From positions 1 through 45,373 of the forward strand of contig KZ836124.1 in assembly GCA_003265685.1 (NCBI GenBank): a DNA stretch of 45,373 nucleotides. Reading direction: 5' to 3'. The notes beneath the pieces are model-generated. The model was not told the origin of the DNA, searched no databases, and saw only the letters and a program-made list of their open reading frames with translations. The DNA is from Piscinibacter caeni. GTDB lineage: Bacteria; Pseudomonadota; Gammaproteobacteria; Burkholderiales; Burkholderiaceae_C. Made by a program: the position numbers and the translations under genes. Positions 32,212-43,376 of the stretch are shown piece by piece (position 1 is the stretch's first letter; each line of letters opens with the position of its first letter).

Positions 32212-32751
32212 ATGGCCCGCACCAAGAGCATCCTGACCGAAGCCAAGCAGATCGAGCGCGCGGTGACGCTGATCAACCTGGGCGCGCGGCTGCAGGTGCT
32301 GGAGTCCGAGACCGATCTCTCGTACGAGCGCCTGCTGCGCCTGTACAAGGAGGTGTCGGGCAAGTCGCCGAGCAAGGGGCAGCTGCCGTTCTCGACCGAC
32401 TGGTTCATGACCTGGCAGCCCAACATCCACGCCAGCCTGTTCCTGAACATCCACGAGTACCTGAACAAGGTCGCCGAGATGGACGAGATCGACGTCGTCA
32501 TCAAGGCCTACCAGCTCTACCAGGAGCAGACCACGGCACAGGGCCTGGAGGCGTTGCTGTCGGTGACGCGCGCCTGGCGCCTGGTCAAGTTCGTGGACAA
32601 CGGCATGCTGACCATGACGAAATGCTCGAAATGCGGCGGCCACTTCGTCACCCATCCGCACGAGATTGCCAAACACTATGTGTGCGGGCTGTGCAACCCG
32701 CCGGCACGCGCCGGCAAGGGCAAGGCAGCCGGCGGCATCCAGATGCACTGA
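32212..32751 (+). CDS. flhC: Flagellar master regulator subunit FlhC
   Basis: A 179-residue FlhC. The zinc site is complete: Cys138 and Cys141 in CSKCGG, then Cys158 and Cys161 in YVCGLC, as in E. coli (137, 140, 157, 160). ERAVTLINLGARLQVLESETDLSYERLLRLYKEVSGKSPSKGQLPFSTDWFMTWQPNIHASL is the DNA- and FlhD-binding part. GGGGAG at 32198-32203 supports the ATG at 32212; the same frame is open upstream but has no family similarity there. It drives class 2 flagellar genes together with FlhD. Confidence 0.96.
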   Translation: MARTKSILTEAKQIERAVTLINLGARLQVLESETDLSYERLLRLYKEVSGKSPSKGQLPFSTDWFMTWQPNIHASLFLNIHEYLNKVAEMDEIDVVIKAYQLYQEQTTAQGLEALLSVTRAWRLVKFVDNGMLTMTKCSKCGGHFVTHPHEIAKHYVCGLCNPPARAGKGKAAGGIQMH

Positions 32752-32767
32752 GGCCGCGCAGGTCCTC

Positions 32768-32795
32768 TCAAGTTTCCTCGGCGGCCCGCCGATAT
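32768..32795 (+). promoter_or_regulatory. Sigma-28 (FliA)-type promoter 1 of motA
   Basis: TCAAG (32768-32772), 15 nt, then GCCGATAT (32788-32795), in the 222-bp gap before motA. The -10 box matches the FliA consensus GCCGATAA at seven of eight bases. It would give a leader of about 170 nt. Confidence 0.65.
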
Positions 32796-32903
32796 CCAGG
32801 GCGAACGGTTTTCTTGCTTGTCTCCTCCTGGCACGTCCCTCGTGCCTTTGCAGCGGGTCCCTCGGGGCCCGCTCTTTTCTTTGCGGCGGCGCCAAGTTGT
32901 CGC

Positions 32904-32931
32904 TCAAGACCGGCGCGGCGCGCGCCGATAA
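32904..32931 (+). promoter_or_regulatory. Sigma-28 (FliA)-type promoter 2 of motA
   Basis: TCAAG (32904-32908), 15 nt, then a perfect GCCGATAA (32924-32931). The expected start of transcription near 32938 leaves a leader of about 36 nt before the motA ATG. It is the stronger of two tandem sites with the same spacing. Confidence 0.75.
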
Positions 32932-32973
32932 GGACCGCAACACCTCCGGAACACCGGTCGCGGAACAGGAACC

Positions 32974-33834
32974 ATGTTCGTCCTCATCGGCTACGGCGTC
33001 GCACTCGGCTGCATCTTCGGCGCCTACATCATCCACGGCGGCAACATGAGCGTGATCATCCACGCCCTGCCGACGGAACTGATGGCCATCCTGGGCGGCG
33101 CGCTGGGCGCGTTCATCGTGAACAACCAGCCCAAGGTGCTGAAGGCCACGCTGGGTGCGCTGCCCGGCCTGCTGAAGGGCTCGAAGTACTCCAAGGCGCG
33201 CTACATGGAGCTGATGGCGCTGCTCTACGACATCCTGCAGAAGGCCCGCAAGGAAGGCCTGATGTCGATCGAGAAGGACGTCGAGGACCCGCACAACTCG
33301 CCGCTGTTCCAGAAGTACGCGACGGTCGGCAGCGACCACCATGTCGTGGAGTTCATCACGGACTACCTGCGCATGATGGTCTCGGGCAACCTGAACGCGC
33401 ACGAGATCGAGAGCCTGATGGACTCCGAGATCGAGACCCACCACCACGAGGCGCATGCGCCGGTGGCGGCGATCGCGCGCCTGGCCGGCGCGCTGCCGGC
33501 CTTCGGCATCGTGGCCGCGGTGCTGGGGGTGGTGAACACCATGGGCTCGGTCGGCCAGCCGCCGGCGGTGCTGGGCGGCATGATCGGCTCGGCGCTGGTC
33601 GGCACCTTCCTCGGCATCCTGATGGCCTACGGCGTGGTCGAGCCGCTCGGCGGCCTGCTCGAGCAGAAGATCGACGAGAACGGCAAGGAGCTGCAGTGCA
33701 TCAAGACCACGCTGCTGGCCTCGATGCAGGGCTACGCGCCGCAGGTGGCGGTGGAGTTCGGCCGCAAGGTGCTGTACTCGAACGACCGGCCGACCTTCGC
33801 CGAGCTCGAAGGCCACGTGAAGGGCAAGAAGTGA
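32974..33834 (+). CDS. motA: Flagellar stator protein MotA
   Basis: A 286-residue inner-membrane stator protein with four membrane segments: about 2-20 and 34-50, then the pair at about 168-190 and 200-220. ALPAFGIVAAVLGVVNTMG and MAYGVVEPLGG hold the two conserved prolines near the proton path. The cytoplasmic loop GSKYSKARYMELMALLYDILQKARKEGLMSIEKDVEDP carries the charged residues that contact FliG. The 222-bp leader holds two sigma-28 promoters, so it is a late (class 3) gene. motB follows after a 106-bp palindromic gap, larger than usual for this pair. Confidence 0.97.
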   Translation: MFVLIGYGVALGCIFGAYIIHGGNMSVIIHALPTELMAILGGALGAFIVNNQPKVLKATLGALPGLLKGSKYSKARYMELMALLYDILQKARKEGLMSIEKDVEDPHNSPLFQKYATVGSDHHVVEFITDYLRMMVSGNLNAHEIESLMDSEIETHHHEAHAPVAAIARLAGALPAFGIVAAVLGVVNTMGSVGQPPAVLGGMIGSALVGTFLGILMAYGVVEPLGGLLEQKIDENGKELQCIKTTLLASMQGYAPQVAVEFGRKVLYSNDRPTFAELEGHVKGKK

Positions 33835-33891
33835 GCAGGAGCTTGTCGAAGCGGGCGGGCCGAGCGCCGGGCCGCTCCCAAGCCGGCCCGC

Positions 33892-33925
33892 ATCCCCTCG
33901 GGGGATCGGCCGATGTACTCATCGG
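33892..33925. repeat. Two adjacent hairpins between motA and motB
   Basis: ATCCCC/GGGGAT (33892-33906, 3-nt loop) is followed at once by CCGATG/CATCGG (33910-33925, 4-nt loop). They lie within a 106-bp GC-rich gap (33835-33940) that looks like a Burkholderiales-type intergenic palindrome. The second stem is close ahead of the motB ribosome site and could tune MotB yield. Confidence 0.7.
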
Positions 33926-33940
33926 ACGAGGGGCTGACTG

Positions 33941-34891
33941 ATGGCCGGCGATAGCAAGAAGCTCCAACCGATCATCATCAAGAAGATCAAGAAGGGCGGC
34001 CATGGTGCCCATGGCGGCGCGTGGAAGATCGCCTACGCCGACTTCGTCACCGCGATGATGGCCTTCTTCCTGCTGATGTGGCTGCTCGGCTCGACCACCG
34101 AGGGCGACAAGAAGGGCATCGCCGACTACTTCAATTCGCCGCTCAAGCTCTCGCTGATGGGCGGCGGCAGCGGCTCGGGCGACTCCTCGTCCGTCATCCG
34201 GGGCGGCGGCCAGGACCTCTCGCGCGCCAGCGGCCAGGTCAAGAACGGCGAGGTCGAGGCGGCCCGGCGCACCATCAACCTGCAGGCGCTCAAGGCCGAG
34301 CAGCGCCGCGCCGAGGCGGCGCGGCTGCAGGCGCTGAAGGAGAAGGTCGAGGAGGTGCTGGCGAACAACCCGCGCCTGGCCGCGCTGAAGTCGCAGATCC
34401 GCCTCGACATGACGCCCGACGGCCTGCGCATCCAGATCGTCGACGAGCAGAACCGGCCGATGTTCGACAGCGGCAGCGCGGTCGTGCAGTCGCACATGCG
34501 CGAGCTGCTGCGCGAGATCGGCTCGGTGCTCGCCGAGGTGCCGAACCGGTTGACGCTGGAAGGCCACACCGACGCCCAGCCGTTTGCCGCCGGCGACCGC
34601 GGCTACAGCAACTGGGAGCTCTCCAGCGACCGCGCCAACGCCTCGCGCCGCGAGCTGGTGGCCGGCGGGTTGCCCGACGACCGCGTGCTGCGCGTGCAGG
34701 GCCTGGCGTCGAGCAACCTGTTCGAGCCCGAGCGGCCCGACAGCCCGGCCAACCGGCGCATCAGCATCATCGTGATGAACCGCGAGGCCGAGGACCGCGT
34801 GCTGCGCATTCCCGCGCCCGAGCCCGAACCCGAGCCCGGCGCGCCGCCGCTGGTCGAGAAGCCCTCAATTCCGCTGCCGCCGACCCGATAA
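33941..34891 (+). CDS. motB: Flagellar stator protein MotB
   Basis: A 316-residue protein. A short basic N terminus leads to a single membrane helix (about 30-50) with the proton-carrying Asp34 in [20 protein letters not shown] plug/linker region follows, then an OmpA-like peptidoglycan-binding domain with [33 protein letters not shown] and NRRISIIVM. The C-terminal tail is Pro/Glu-rich (PEPEPEPG) and longer than needed. It anchors the MotA ring to the cell wall. The stop is 28 bp before cheY, which is probably co-transcribed. Confidence 0.97.
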   Translation: MAGDSKKLQPIIIKKIKKGGHGAHGGAWKIAYADFVTAMMAFFLLMWLLGSTTEGDKKGIADYFNSPLKLSLMGGGSGSGDSSSVIRGGGQDLSRASGQVKNGEVEAARRTINLQALKAEQRRAEAARLQALKEKVEEVLANNPRLAALKSQIRLDMTPDGLRIQIVDEQNRPMFDSGSAVVQSHMRELLREIGSVLAEVPNRLTLEGHTDAQPFAAGDRGYSNWELSSDRANASRRELVAGGLPDDRVLRVQGLASSNLFEPERPDSPANRRISIIVMNREAEDRVLRIPAPEPEPEPGAPPLVEKPSIPLPPTR

Positions 34892-34919
34892 CCGACTCAG
34901 TTCCGCACCGAGGCCTGCC

Positions 34920-35318
34920 ATGAGCAATCCCACCGACCTGAAATTCCTGATCGTCGACGACTTCTCCACGATGCGGCGCATCGTCCGCGGCCTGCTCAAG
35001 GAGATGGGCTGCAACAACGCCGAGGAGGCGGAGGACGGCGCCGTCGCGCTGAACATGCTGAAGAACGCCAAGTTCGACTTCGTCGTCAGCGACATCAACA
35101 TGCCGAACATGAACGGCTTCGAGCTGCTCGCGGCGATCAAGAAGGACGAGGCCCTCAAGCACCTGCCGGTGCTGATGGTCACGGCCGAGGCGCGCAAGGA
35201 GGACATCGTGCTCGCGGCGCAGAGCGGGGCGGCCGGCTACATCGTCAAGCCGTTCACCAAGGCCACGCTCGAGGAGAAGGTGCAGAAGATCATGCAGAAG
35301 CTCGCGACGCCGGCCTGA
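34920..35318 (+). CDS. cheY: Chemotaxis response regulator CheY
   Basis: A 132-residue single receiver domain. Asp13-Asp14 in [21 protein letters not shown] form the acidic pocket, Asp58 in [16 protein letters not shown] is the phosphorylated residue, and the Thr in [11 protein letters not shown] and Lys in [16 protein letters not shown] complete the active site. It carries the signal from CheA to the FliM/FliN switch. It lies between motB and cheZ; cheA and cheW are not in the window. Confidence 0.96.
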   Translation: MSNPTDLKFLIVDDFSTMRRIVRGLLKEMGCNNAEEAEDGAVALNMLKNAKFDFVVSDINMPNMNGFELLAAIKKDEALKHLPVLMVTAEARKEDIVLAAQSGAAGYIVKPFTKATLEEKVQKIMQKLATPA

Positions 35319-35344
35319 GCCGGCCGCAACCAGGGGCAACCAAC

Positions 35345-35977
35345 ATGAAGATGGATGACCTTTCCACGCTGGCCCCGCAGATGGCGGCCGGCGCATCGCC
35401 CGAGGTGTTCCACCAGCTCGGGCTGATCACGCGCCAGCTGCACGACACGCTGACCCAGCTCGGCGTGATGCCCAAGCTGCAGGTCGCTGCCGACGGCCTG
35501 CCCGACGCGCGCAGCCGGCTCAGCTACATCGCCACCAAGACCAGCGAGGCGGCCAACAAGGTGCTGAACTCGGTCGACCAGGCCAAGGCCGACCACGCGC
35601 ACATCTCGGCCGAGACGCGCCGCATCGCGCAGGCCATCGTCAAGGACCCGGTCAAGGCCGTGGCCTCGGGATCGGTGATGAACTTCGTCGGCGACGTCGA
35701 GGCCGCCACCGCCCGCATCGACCAGCACCTGACCGACATCATGCTGGCGCAGGACTTCCACGACCTGACCGGCCAGGTGGTGGCCAAGGTCGTGACGCTG
35801 GCCACCGAGCTGGAGGACAGCCTGGTCAAGCTGCTGGTGCAGGCCGCGCCGCCCGAGCAGGCGCAGAAGGTCGAGTCCGCGGTGCTCAACGGGCCGGTGG
35901 TCAACCCGCAGGGGCGCACCGACGTGGTCGCCAACCAGGCCGAGGTGGACGACCTGCTGGCCAGCCTCGGGTTCTGA
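35345..35977 (+). CDS. cheZ: CheY-phosphate phosphatase CheZ
   Basis: A 210-residue helical protein. The catalytic segment LAQDFHDLTGQVVAKVV is clear, with Asp140 and Gln144 equivalent to E. coli Asp143 and Gln147. The C-terminal EVDDLLASLGF is the short helix that docks CheY. It removes the phosphate from CheY-P. Its stop is 71 bp before the start chosen for the hybrid kinase, in a gap that holds a sigma-28-like site. Confidence 0.95.
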   Translation: MKMDDLSTLAPQMAAGASPEVFHQLGLITRQLHDTLTQLGVMPKLQVAADGLPDARSRLSYIATKTSEAANKVLNSVDQAKADHAHISAETRRIAQAIVKDPVKAVASGSVMNFVGDVEAATARIDQHLTDIMLAQDFHDLTGQVVAKVVTLATELEDSLVKLLVQAAPPEQAQKVESAVLNGPVVNPQGRTDVVANQAEVDDLLASLGF

Positions 35978-36020
35978 CCCGGCGCGTCGATTCCGCCACG
36001 ACGCAGCGCGGGCGCGGCCC

Positions 36021-36047
36021 TCAAGCCGCCGCGCGCGCGGGCGATAA
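36021..36047 (+). promoter_or_regulatory. Sigma-28 (FliA)-type promoter of the hybrid kinase module
   Basis: TCAAG (36021-36025), 14 nt, then GGCGATAA (36040-36047), matching GCCGATAA at seven of eight with E. coli-like spacing. Transcription would start near 36055, downstream of the GTG at 36048, so translation must begin later, at ATG 36132. Confidence 0.55.
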
Positions 36048-36131
36048 GTGACCAGCGGCGCAGCGGACAGCGCCGTCACGACGCAGGCGAACGATGCGCC
36101 CCGAAGTACCCCAGCCCGCTCCCCTCCCGCG

Positions 36132-39289
<3,158 letters not shown>

Positions 39290-39293
<4 letters not shown>

Positions 39294-40375
39294 CCGCGGT
39301 GCGCCGCTCCCTGCTGGTGGTCGACGACGAGCCGGCCAACCTGAGCCTGCTGGCCGGGCTGCTCAACACCGAACACCGCGTGCGCCTGGCGCCGGGCGGG
39401 CAGCGCGCGCTCGAGCTGGCCCGGCGCGAGCCGCCCGACCTGGTGCTGCTGGACGTCGTGATGCCCGACATGGACGGCTACGCCGTCTGCCGCGAGCTCA
39501 AGCGCGATCCGCGCACGCGCGACGTGCCGGTGATCTTCGTCAGCGCGATGAGCGAGGTCGACGAGGAGACCCGCGGCTTCGAGGCCGGCGCCGCCGACTA
39601 CATCCACAAGCCGATCAGCCCGCCGGTGCTGCGCGCGCGCGTGCGCACGCACCTGCAGGTCAAGGCCTGGCAGGACTCGCTGCACCGCCGCAACGCGGGC
39701 CTGGAGGCGCAGCTCGGCGAGCGCATCGGCCAGCTCGAGCGGCTGCGCGACGCCACGCTGTACGCGATGGTCTCGCTGGCCGAGTTCCGCGACAGCGACA
39801 CCGGCAACCACGTGCGCCGCACGCAGGAGTACGTGCGCGTGCTGGCCGAGCACCTGCGCTCGACCGGCCATCCCGCGCTGGCGGCGGCCGACGACGAGAC
39901 GATCGAGCTGCTGGCCAAGTCCGCGCCGCTGCACGACATCGGCAAGGTCGCCATTCCCGACCACATCCTGCTCAAGCCCGGCCCGCTGGACGCGGCCGCC
40001 TTCGCGACGATGAAGACGCACGCGATGCACGGCTACGAGATCCTGCGCCGCGCCGCCGAGCGCATGGGCGGCGACTCCGGCTTCCTCGGCTATGCGATGG
40101 AGATCGCGCGCCACCACCACGAGCGCTGGGACGGCCGCGGCTACCCCGACGGCCTGTCCGGCGAGGCCATTCCCGTGTCGGCGCGCCTGATGGCGGTGGC
40201 CGACGTCTACGACGCCCTCATCAGCCGCCGACCCTACAAGGAGCCGATGTCGCACGGCGAGGCGATGCGCCGCCTCGACGACGGCGCCGGCGCCCACTTC
40301 GATCCGCAGGTCGTCGCCGCCGCGCATGCCTGCGAACCCGCCTTCATCGAGATTGCACGCCAATGGCACGACTGA
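39290..40375 (+). CDS. REC-HD-GYP protein, probable c-di-GMP phosphodiesterase
   Basis: A 361-residue response regulator. The N-terminal receiver has [14 protein letters not shown] and Asp55 in [17 protein letters not shown], with Lys in [11 protein letters not shown] coiled-coil linker (about 125-165) leads to an HD-GYP domain: [13 protein letters not shown] (His215-Asp216) and [21 protein letters not shown] (Gly284-Tyr285-Pro286). Such proteins hydrolyse c-di-GMP to GMP with a metal cluster. The start overlaps the hybrid kinase stop, so the kinase is its likely phosphodonor. The 3' end overlaps the next gene by 13 nt. Confidence 0.93.
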
Positions 40376-41682
40376 CGACCCCCTCCACCTTCCGCCCGCT
40401 GCGCGCGCTTGCTGCCGCGCTGCTGGTGCTCGCCGCGCTGCCGGCGACGGCCCAGGACGGCCCGCGCCTGTCGGCCTCGGCCTTCGCCACGCTGGGCTGG
40501 GCCCAGAGCGACAGCGCCATCGCCTACCAGGGCATCGCCGACGGCGGCACCGTGCGGCGCGACAGCGTGTTCGGCGCGCAGCTCGACGCGCAGTTCTCGC
40601 CGCGCTGGTCGGCCACCGTGCAGGCGCGGCTGGCGCCCTCGCAGCAGCACGAGTCGGCCTGGGACCTGCGCGCGAGCTGGGCCTTCCTCGCCTGGCGGCC
40701 CGACAACGACTGGCTGCTGCGCCTGGGCAAGGTGCGCGTGCCGCTGTACCTGCGCTCGGAGAACCTCGACGTGGGCCAGACCTACGACGAGGTGCGGCTG
40801 CCGGCCGAGCTGTACACGCTGGCGCCCGCCAACGACTTCACCGGCGCCAACCTGGCGCGCAGCTGGGGACTGGACCAGGGCGAGCTGACGCTGGAGGCTT
40901 ACTTCGGGCGCAACCGCCTGACCAAGCGCTTCTGGCTGCGCACCGGTCTGCCGCCGCAGCTGCCGGCCGGGCCGCTGTACCGCGAGGTCGAGACCACGGT
41001 GCAGGGGCTGGTGGCCACCTGGCGCGCGCCGCGCGCAACCGCGCGGGTGGGCATCCACCACGCGCGCACCGAGCAGGCCGACGGTTCGCGCCAGTTCCTG
41101 GTGCGCCCGACCTGGGCCCCGCTGGGCCCCGGGGTCGGCTACTGGCAGACCGGCAGCCAGCTGCCCGGTCCGGGGGTGGAGAACCTCGACCACATCTCCA
41201 ACTTGCTGCTGATGGCCGGCGGCGAGCTGCACCTGGGCGGCGGCTGGCGCGTGGCCTCGGAACTCGGCCGGGTGCTGCAGCGCGACACCGAGATGGGGCT
41301 GGACGCCGCGGGCGGCTACCTGAGCCTGTACCGCAGCATCGGCCGCTTCACGCCCTATGCGAGCGTGGCCGCGATCCGCACGCTGGGCGCCGGCCGGCGC
41401 TGGTCGCGCGAGCTCGACGGCACCATCGTCCCGGGCGTCGTGCCGGGGGCCGAGCTGCTGAACGCGAGCATGCGCGTGTCGGCCGACACCTTGCCGATCT
41501 ACGACCAGCGTTCGCTGGCGCTGGGCAGCTCCTACGCGCTGGACACGAACAGCAAGCTCAAGCTCGAGTGGCAGCATGTGCGGGCCCGGCGCTCGTCGAT
41601 GTTCGACCTGCCGGCCGGCGAGCCGATCGACCGGCGGCGCGGGCTGAACGTCTGGTCGGCCAGCGTGGACGTGGTGTTCTGA
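40363..41682 (+). CDS. Predicted outer-membrane beta-barrel (porin-like) protein
   Basis: A 439-residue protein with a signal peptide (RALAAALLVLAALPATAQ, cut before Asp) and a mature chain of alternating short hydrophobic strands. The ends of many strands are aromatic (for example LSASAFATLGWAQ, DWLLRLGKVRVPLYLRSENL, WSATVQARL) and the last residue is Phe, as in outer-membrane barrels. Its closest resemblance is to porin-like proteins of unknown substrate. It overlaps the HD-GYP gene by 13 nt and is followed 10 bp later by a periplasmic binding-like protein, so it belongs to the same unit. The ligand is unknown. Confidence 0.78.
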   Translation: MARLTTPSTFRPLRALAAALLVLAALPATAQDGPRLSASAFATLGWAQSDSAIAYQGIADGGTVRRDSVFGAQLDAQFSPRWSATVQARLAPSQQHESAWDLRASWAFLAWRPDNDWLLRLGKVRVPLYLRSENLDVGQTYDEVRLPAELYTLAPANDFTGANLARSWGLDQGELTLEAYFGRNRLTKRFWLRTGLPPQLPAGPLYREVETTVQGLVATWRAPRATARVGIHHARTEQADGSRQFLVRPTWAPLGPGVGYWQTGSQLPGPGVENLDHISNLLLMAGGELHLGGGWRVASELGRVLQRDTEMGLDAAGGYLSLYRSIGRFTPYASVAAIRTLGAGRRWSRELDGTIVPGVVPGAELLNASMRVSADTLPIYDQRSLALGSSYALDTNSKLKLEWQHVRARRSSMFDLPAGEPIDRRRGLNVWSASVDVVF

Positions 41683-41692
41683 AGGCGCGCCG

Positions 41693-42124
41693 ATGAAACG
41701 CCGCACCTTCATCACCCTGCTGGCCGGCGCCCTGCCCGGGCTTGCCGCGCCGGCCCACGCCGACGACGCCCTGATCGTCGTCGCCAACACGCCGCTGCGC
41801 GGGCTGGATGCCGAGGCGCTCAGGCGCATCTACACTGGCCGCATGATCGAGCTGGAGAACCAGGTGCTGCGCCCGGTCAACCTGCCCTCGGGGCACCCGG
41901 CGCGCAAGCGTTTCCTGGCGCTCGTGATGCAGCAGGACGACGAGGACTACCTTGCCTACTGGACCGTGCGGCGCTACGTCGGCAAGGGCGCGCCGCCGCG
42001 CGAGCTGGCCACGCCGGCGGACGTCGTGAACTATGTCCGCAGCACGCCGGGGGCGATCGGCTACCTCGAGCCGGCCGACCTGAAGTCGGGGCTCACGGTG
42101 GTGCTGCGGCTGCCGGGCCGATAA
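41693..42124 (+). CDS. Small periplasmic PstS/PBP-like protein
   Basis: A 143-residue protein with a cleavable signal (RRTFITLLAGALPGLAAPAHA). The mature part resembles one lobe of a phosphate-ABC-type substrate-binding protein: LIVVANTPLRGLDAEALRRIYTGRMIELENQ, LPSGHPARKRFLALVMQQDDEDYLAYWT, and VVNYVRSTPGAIGYLEP. Full PstS is much longer, so this is a small solo form often found beside porin-like proteins. It may bind an anion or signal and hand it to the sensor kinase (inference). No ABC permease or ATPase gene is nearby. Confidence 0.8.
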   Translation: MKRRTFITLLAGALPGLAAPAHADDALIVVANTPLRGLDAEALRRIYTGRMIELENQVLRPVNLPSGHPARKRFLALVMQQDDEDYLAYWTVRRYVGKGAPPRELATPADVVNYVRSTPGAIGYLEPADLKSGLTVVLRLPGR

Positions 42125-42155
42125 GCGGACCGTTTCCCCCGCTGATCCGGCTCAA

Positions 42156-42176
42156 GTTCCGGCGCGGCGCCGGAAC
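42156..42176. promoter_or_regulatory. Perfect 21-bp palindrome upstream of flhB
   Basis: Arms GTTCCGGCGC (42156-42165) and GCGCCGGAAC (42167-42176) surround a single G. The left arm overlaps a TCAAGTTC (42152-42159) that resembles a sigma-28 -35 box, but no GCCGATAA follows at the right distance. It may be a regulator site or a degraded late promoter. There is no T-tract, so it is not a normal terminator. Confidence 0.5.
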
Positions 42177-42177
42177 A

Positions 42178-42214
42178 ATGGCAACGACCCGTAATCCACG
42201 GGCTTCGTTGCCAT
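42178..42214 (+). promoter_or_regulatory. Hairpin in the flhB leader covering the start codon
   Basis: ATGGCAACGA (42178-42187) pairs with TCGTTGCCAT (42205-42214), and inside it CCCGT (42188-42192) pairs with ACGGG (42198-42202); the loop is AATCC and a CT bulge lies at 42203-42204. The 15-bp stem takes in the first two bases of the flhB ATG (42213-42215). No clear ribosome site is visible outside it, so it should restrain translation unless opened. Confidence 0.7.
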
Positions 42215-43376
42215 GGCCGATCAGGACGCCCAGGACCGCCAGTTACCCGCCACCGCGCGCCGCCTCCAGAAGGCGCGCGAGGAAGGCCAGGTCGCGCGCT
42301 CTCGCGACCTCGGGCATTTCGCCGCGCTGGCGGCCGGCGGCGCCGTGCTGGCGGCGGCCGCGCCCTGGGCGGCGCGCTGGCTGCAGCAGGGGCTGGACCG
42401 GGCGCTGCGCTTCGACGCCCGCGCGCTCGCCCACCCCGAGCTGATGCTCGAGCGCCTGGGCGAACTCGCCACGCTGCTGCTGTGGATGGTGCTGCCGCCC
42501 GGACTGCTGATGACCGTCGTGGCGGTGGCGGTGGCGCTGGCCGGCGGCGGCTGGAACTGGACGTTCAAGCCGCTGGCGCCGAAGTTCGCCTTCCTCGATC
42601 CCATCGGCGGGCTCGGACGGCTGTTCTCCAAGGCCCAGCTGATCGAGGCCCTGAAGGCCTGCCTGCTGGCCGCGGTGCTGATGACGATCGGCGCGCTCTA
42701 CCTGCGCGCCCATGCGGGCGACTTCGCCGCGCTGCTGGCCGTGCCGCTGCCGGCCGCGGTGGGCGATGCCGCGCAGACCATCCTCGGCGGCCTGGTGCTG
42801 CTGGTGCTGGCGCTGGCCGGCTTCGCCGCGGTCGACCTGCCGCTGCAGCGCCACCTGCTGGCGCAGAAGCTGAAGATGAGCCACCAGGAGGTCAAGCAGG
42901 AGCACAAGGAGCTGGAGGGCAACCAGGAGGTCAAGAGCAAGCAGAAGGCGCGCATGCGCGAGATGACCAAGCGCCGCATGCTGGCCGCGGTGCCCAGGGC
43001 CGACCTGGTGGTGATGAACCCGACCCACTACGCCGTGGCGCTGAAGTACGAGGACGGCAAGATGGCCGCGCCGCGGGTCGTGGCCAAGGGTGCCGACCTG
43101 CTGGCCCTGCGCATCCGCGACGTTGCCAAGGGCGCCGAGGTGCCGGTGCTGCAGGCGCCGGTGCTGGCGCGCGCGCTCTACGCCCACACCAAGCTCGACC
43201 AGGAGATCCCGCAGGCGCTGTTCGCCGCGGTGGCCCAGGTGCTGGCCTACGTGTACCGGCTGCGCGCCGCGCTGGCCGGCCGCGGCCCGAACCCCGGCGA
43301 GCTGCCCGAGCTGCCGGTGCCCGCCGAGCTCGACCCGCACCAGAAGGCCGTGCCTGACATGGAGCACTACGAATGA
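42213..43376 (+). CDS. flhB: Flagellar export protein FlhB
   Basis: A 387-residue inner-membrane export-gate protein. The N terminus (ATARRLQKAREEGQVARSRDLGH) is typical. Four membrane segments lie at about 29-52, 85-108, 140-160 and 185-210. The cytoplasmic domain carries the self-cleavage site Asn269-Pro270-Thr271-His272 in VVMNPTHYAVALKY, at the same position as in Salmonella. It switches export from rod/hook to filament proteins. An earlier ATG at 42178 is out of frame. The stop overlaps the flhA start (ATGA). The leader holds a palindrome and a start-codon hairpin. Confidence 0.97.
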   Translation: MADQDAQDRQLPATARRLQKAREEGQVARSRDLGHFAALAAGGAVLAAAAPWAARWLQQGLDRALRFDARALAHPELMLERLGELATLLLWMVLPPGLLMTVVAVAVALAGGGWNWTFKPLAPKFAFLDPIGGLGRLFSKAQLIEALKACLLAAVLMTIGALYLRAHAGDFAALLAVPLPAAVGDAAQTILGGLVLLVLALAGFAAVDLPLQRHLLAQKLKMSHQEVKQEHKELEGNQEVKSKQKARMREMTKRRMLAAVPRADLVVMNPTHYAVALKYEDGKMAAPRVVAKGADLLALRIRDVAKGAEVPVLQAPVLARALYAHTKLDQEIPQALFAAVAQVLAYVYRLRAALAGRGPNPGELPELPVPAELDPHQKAVPDMEHYE

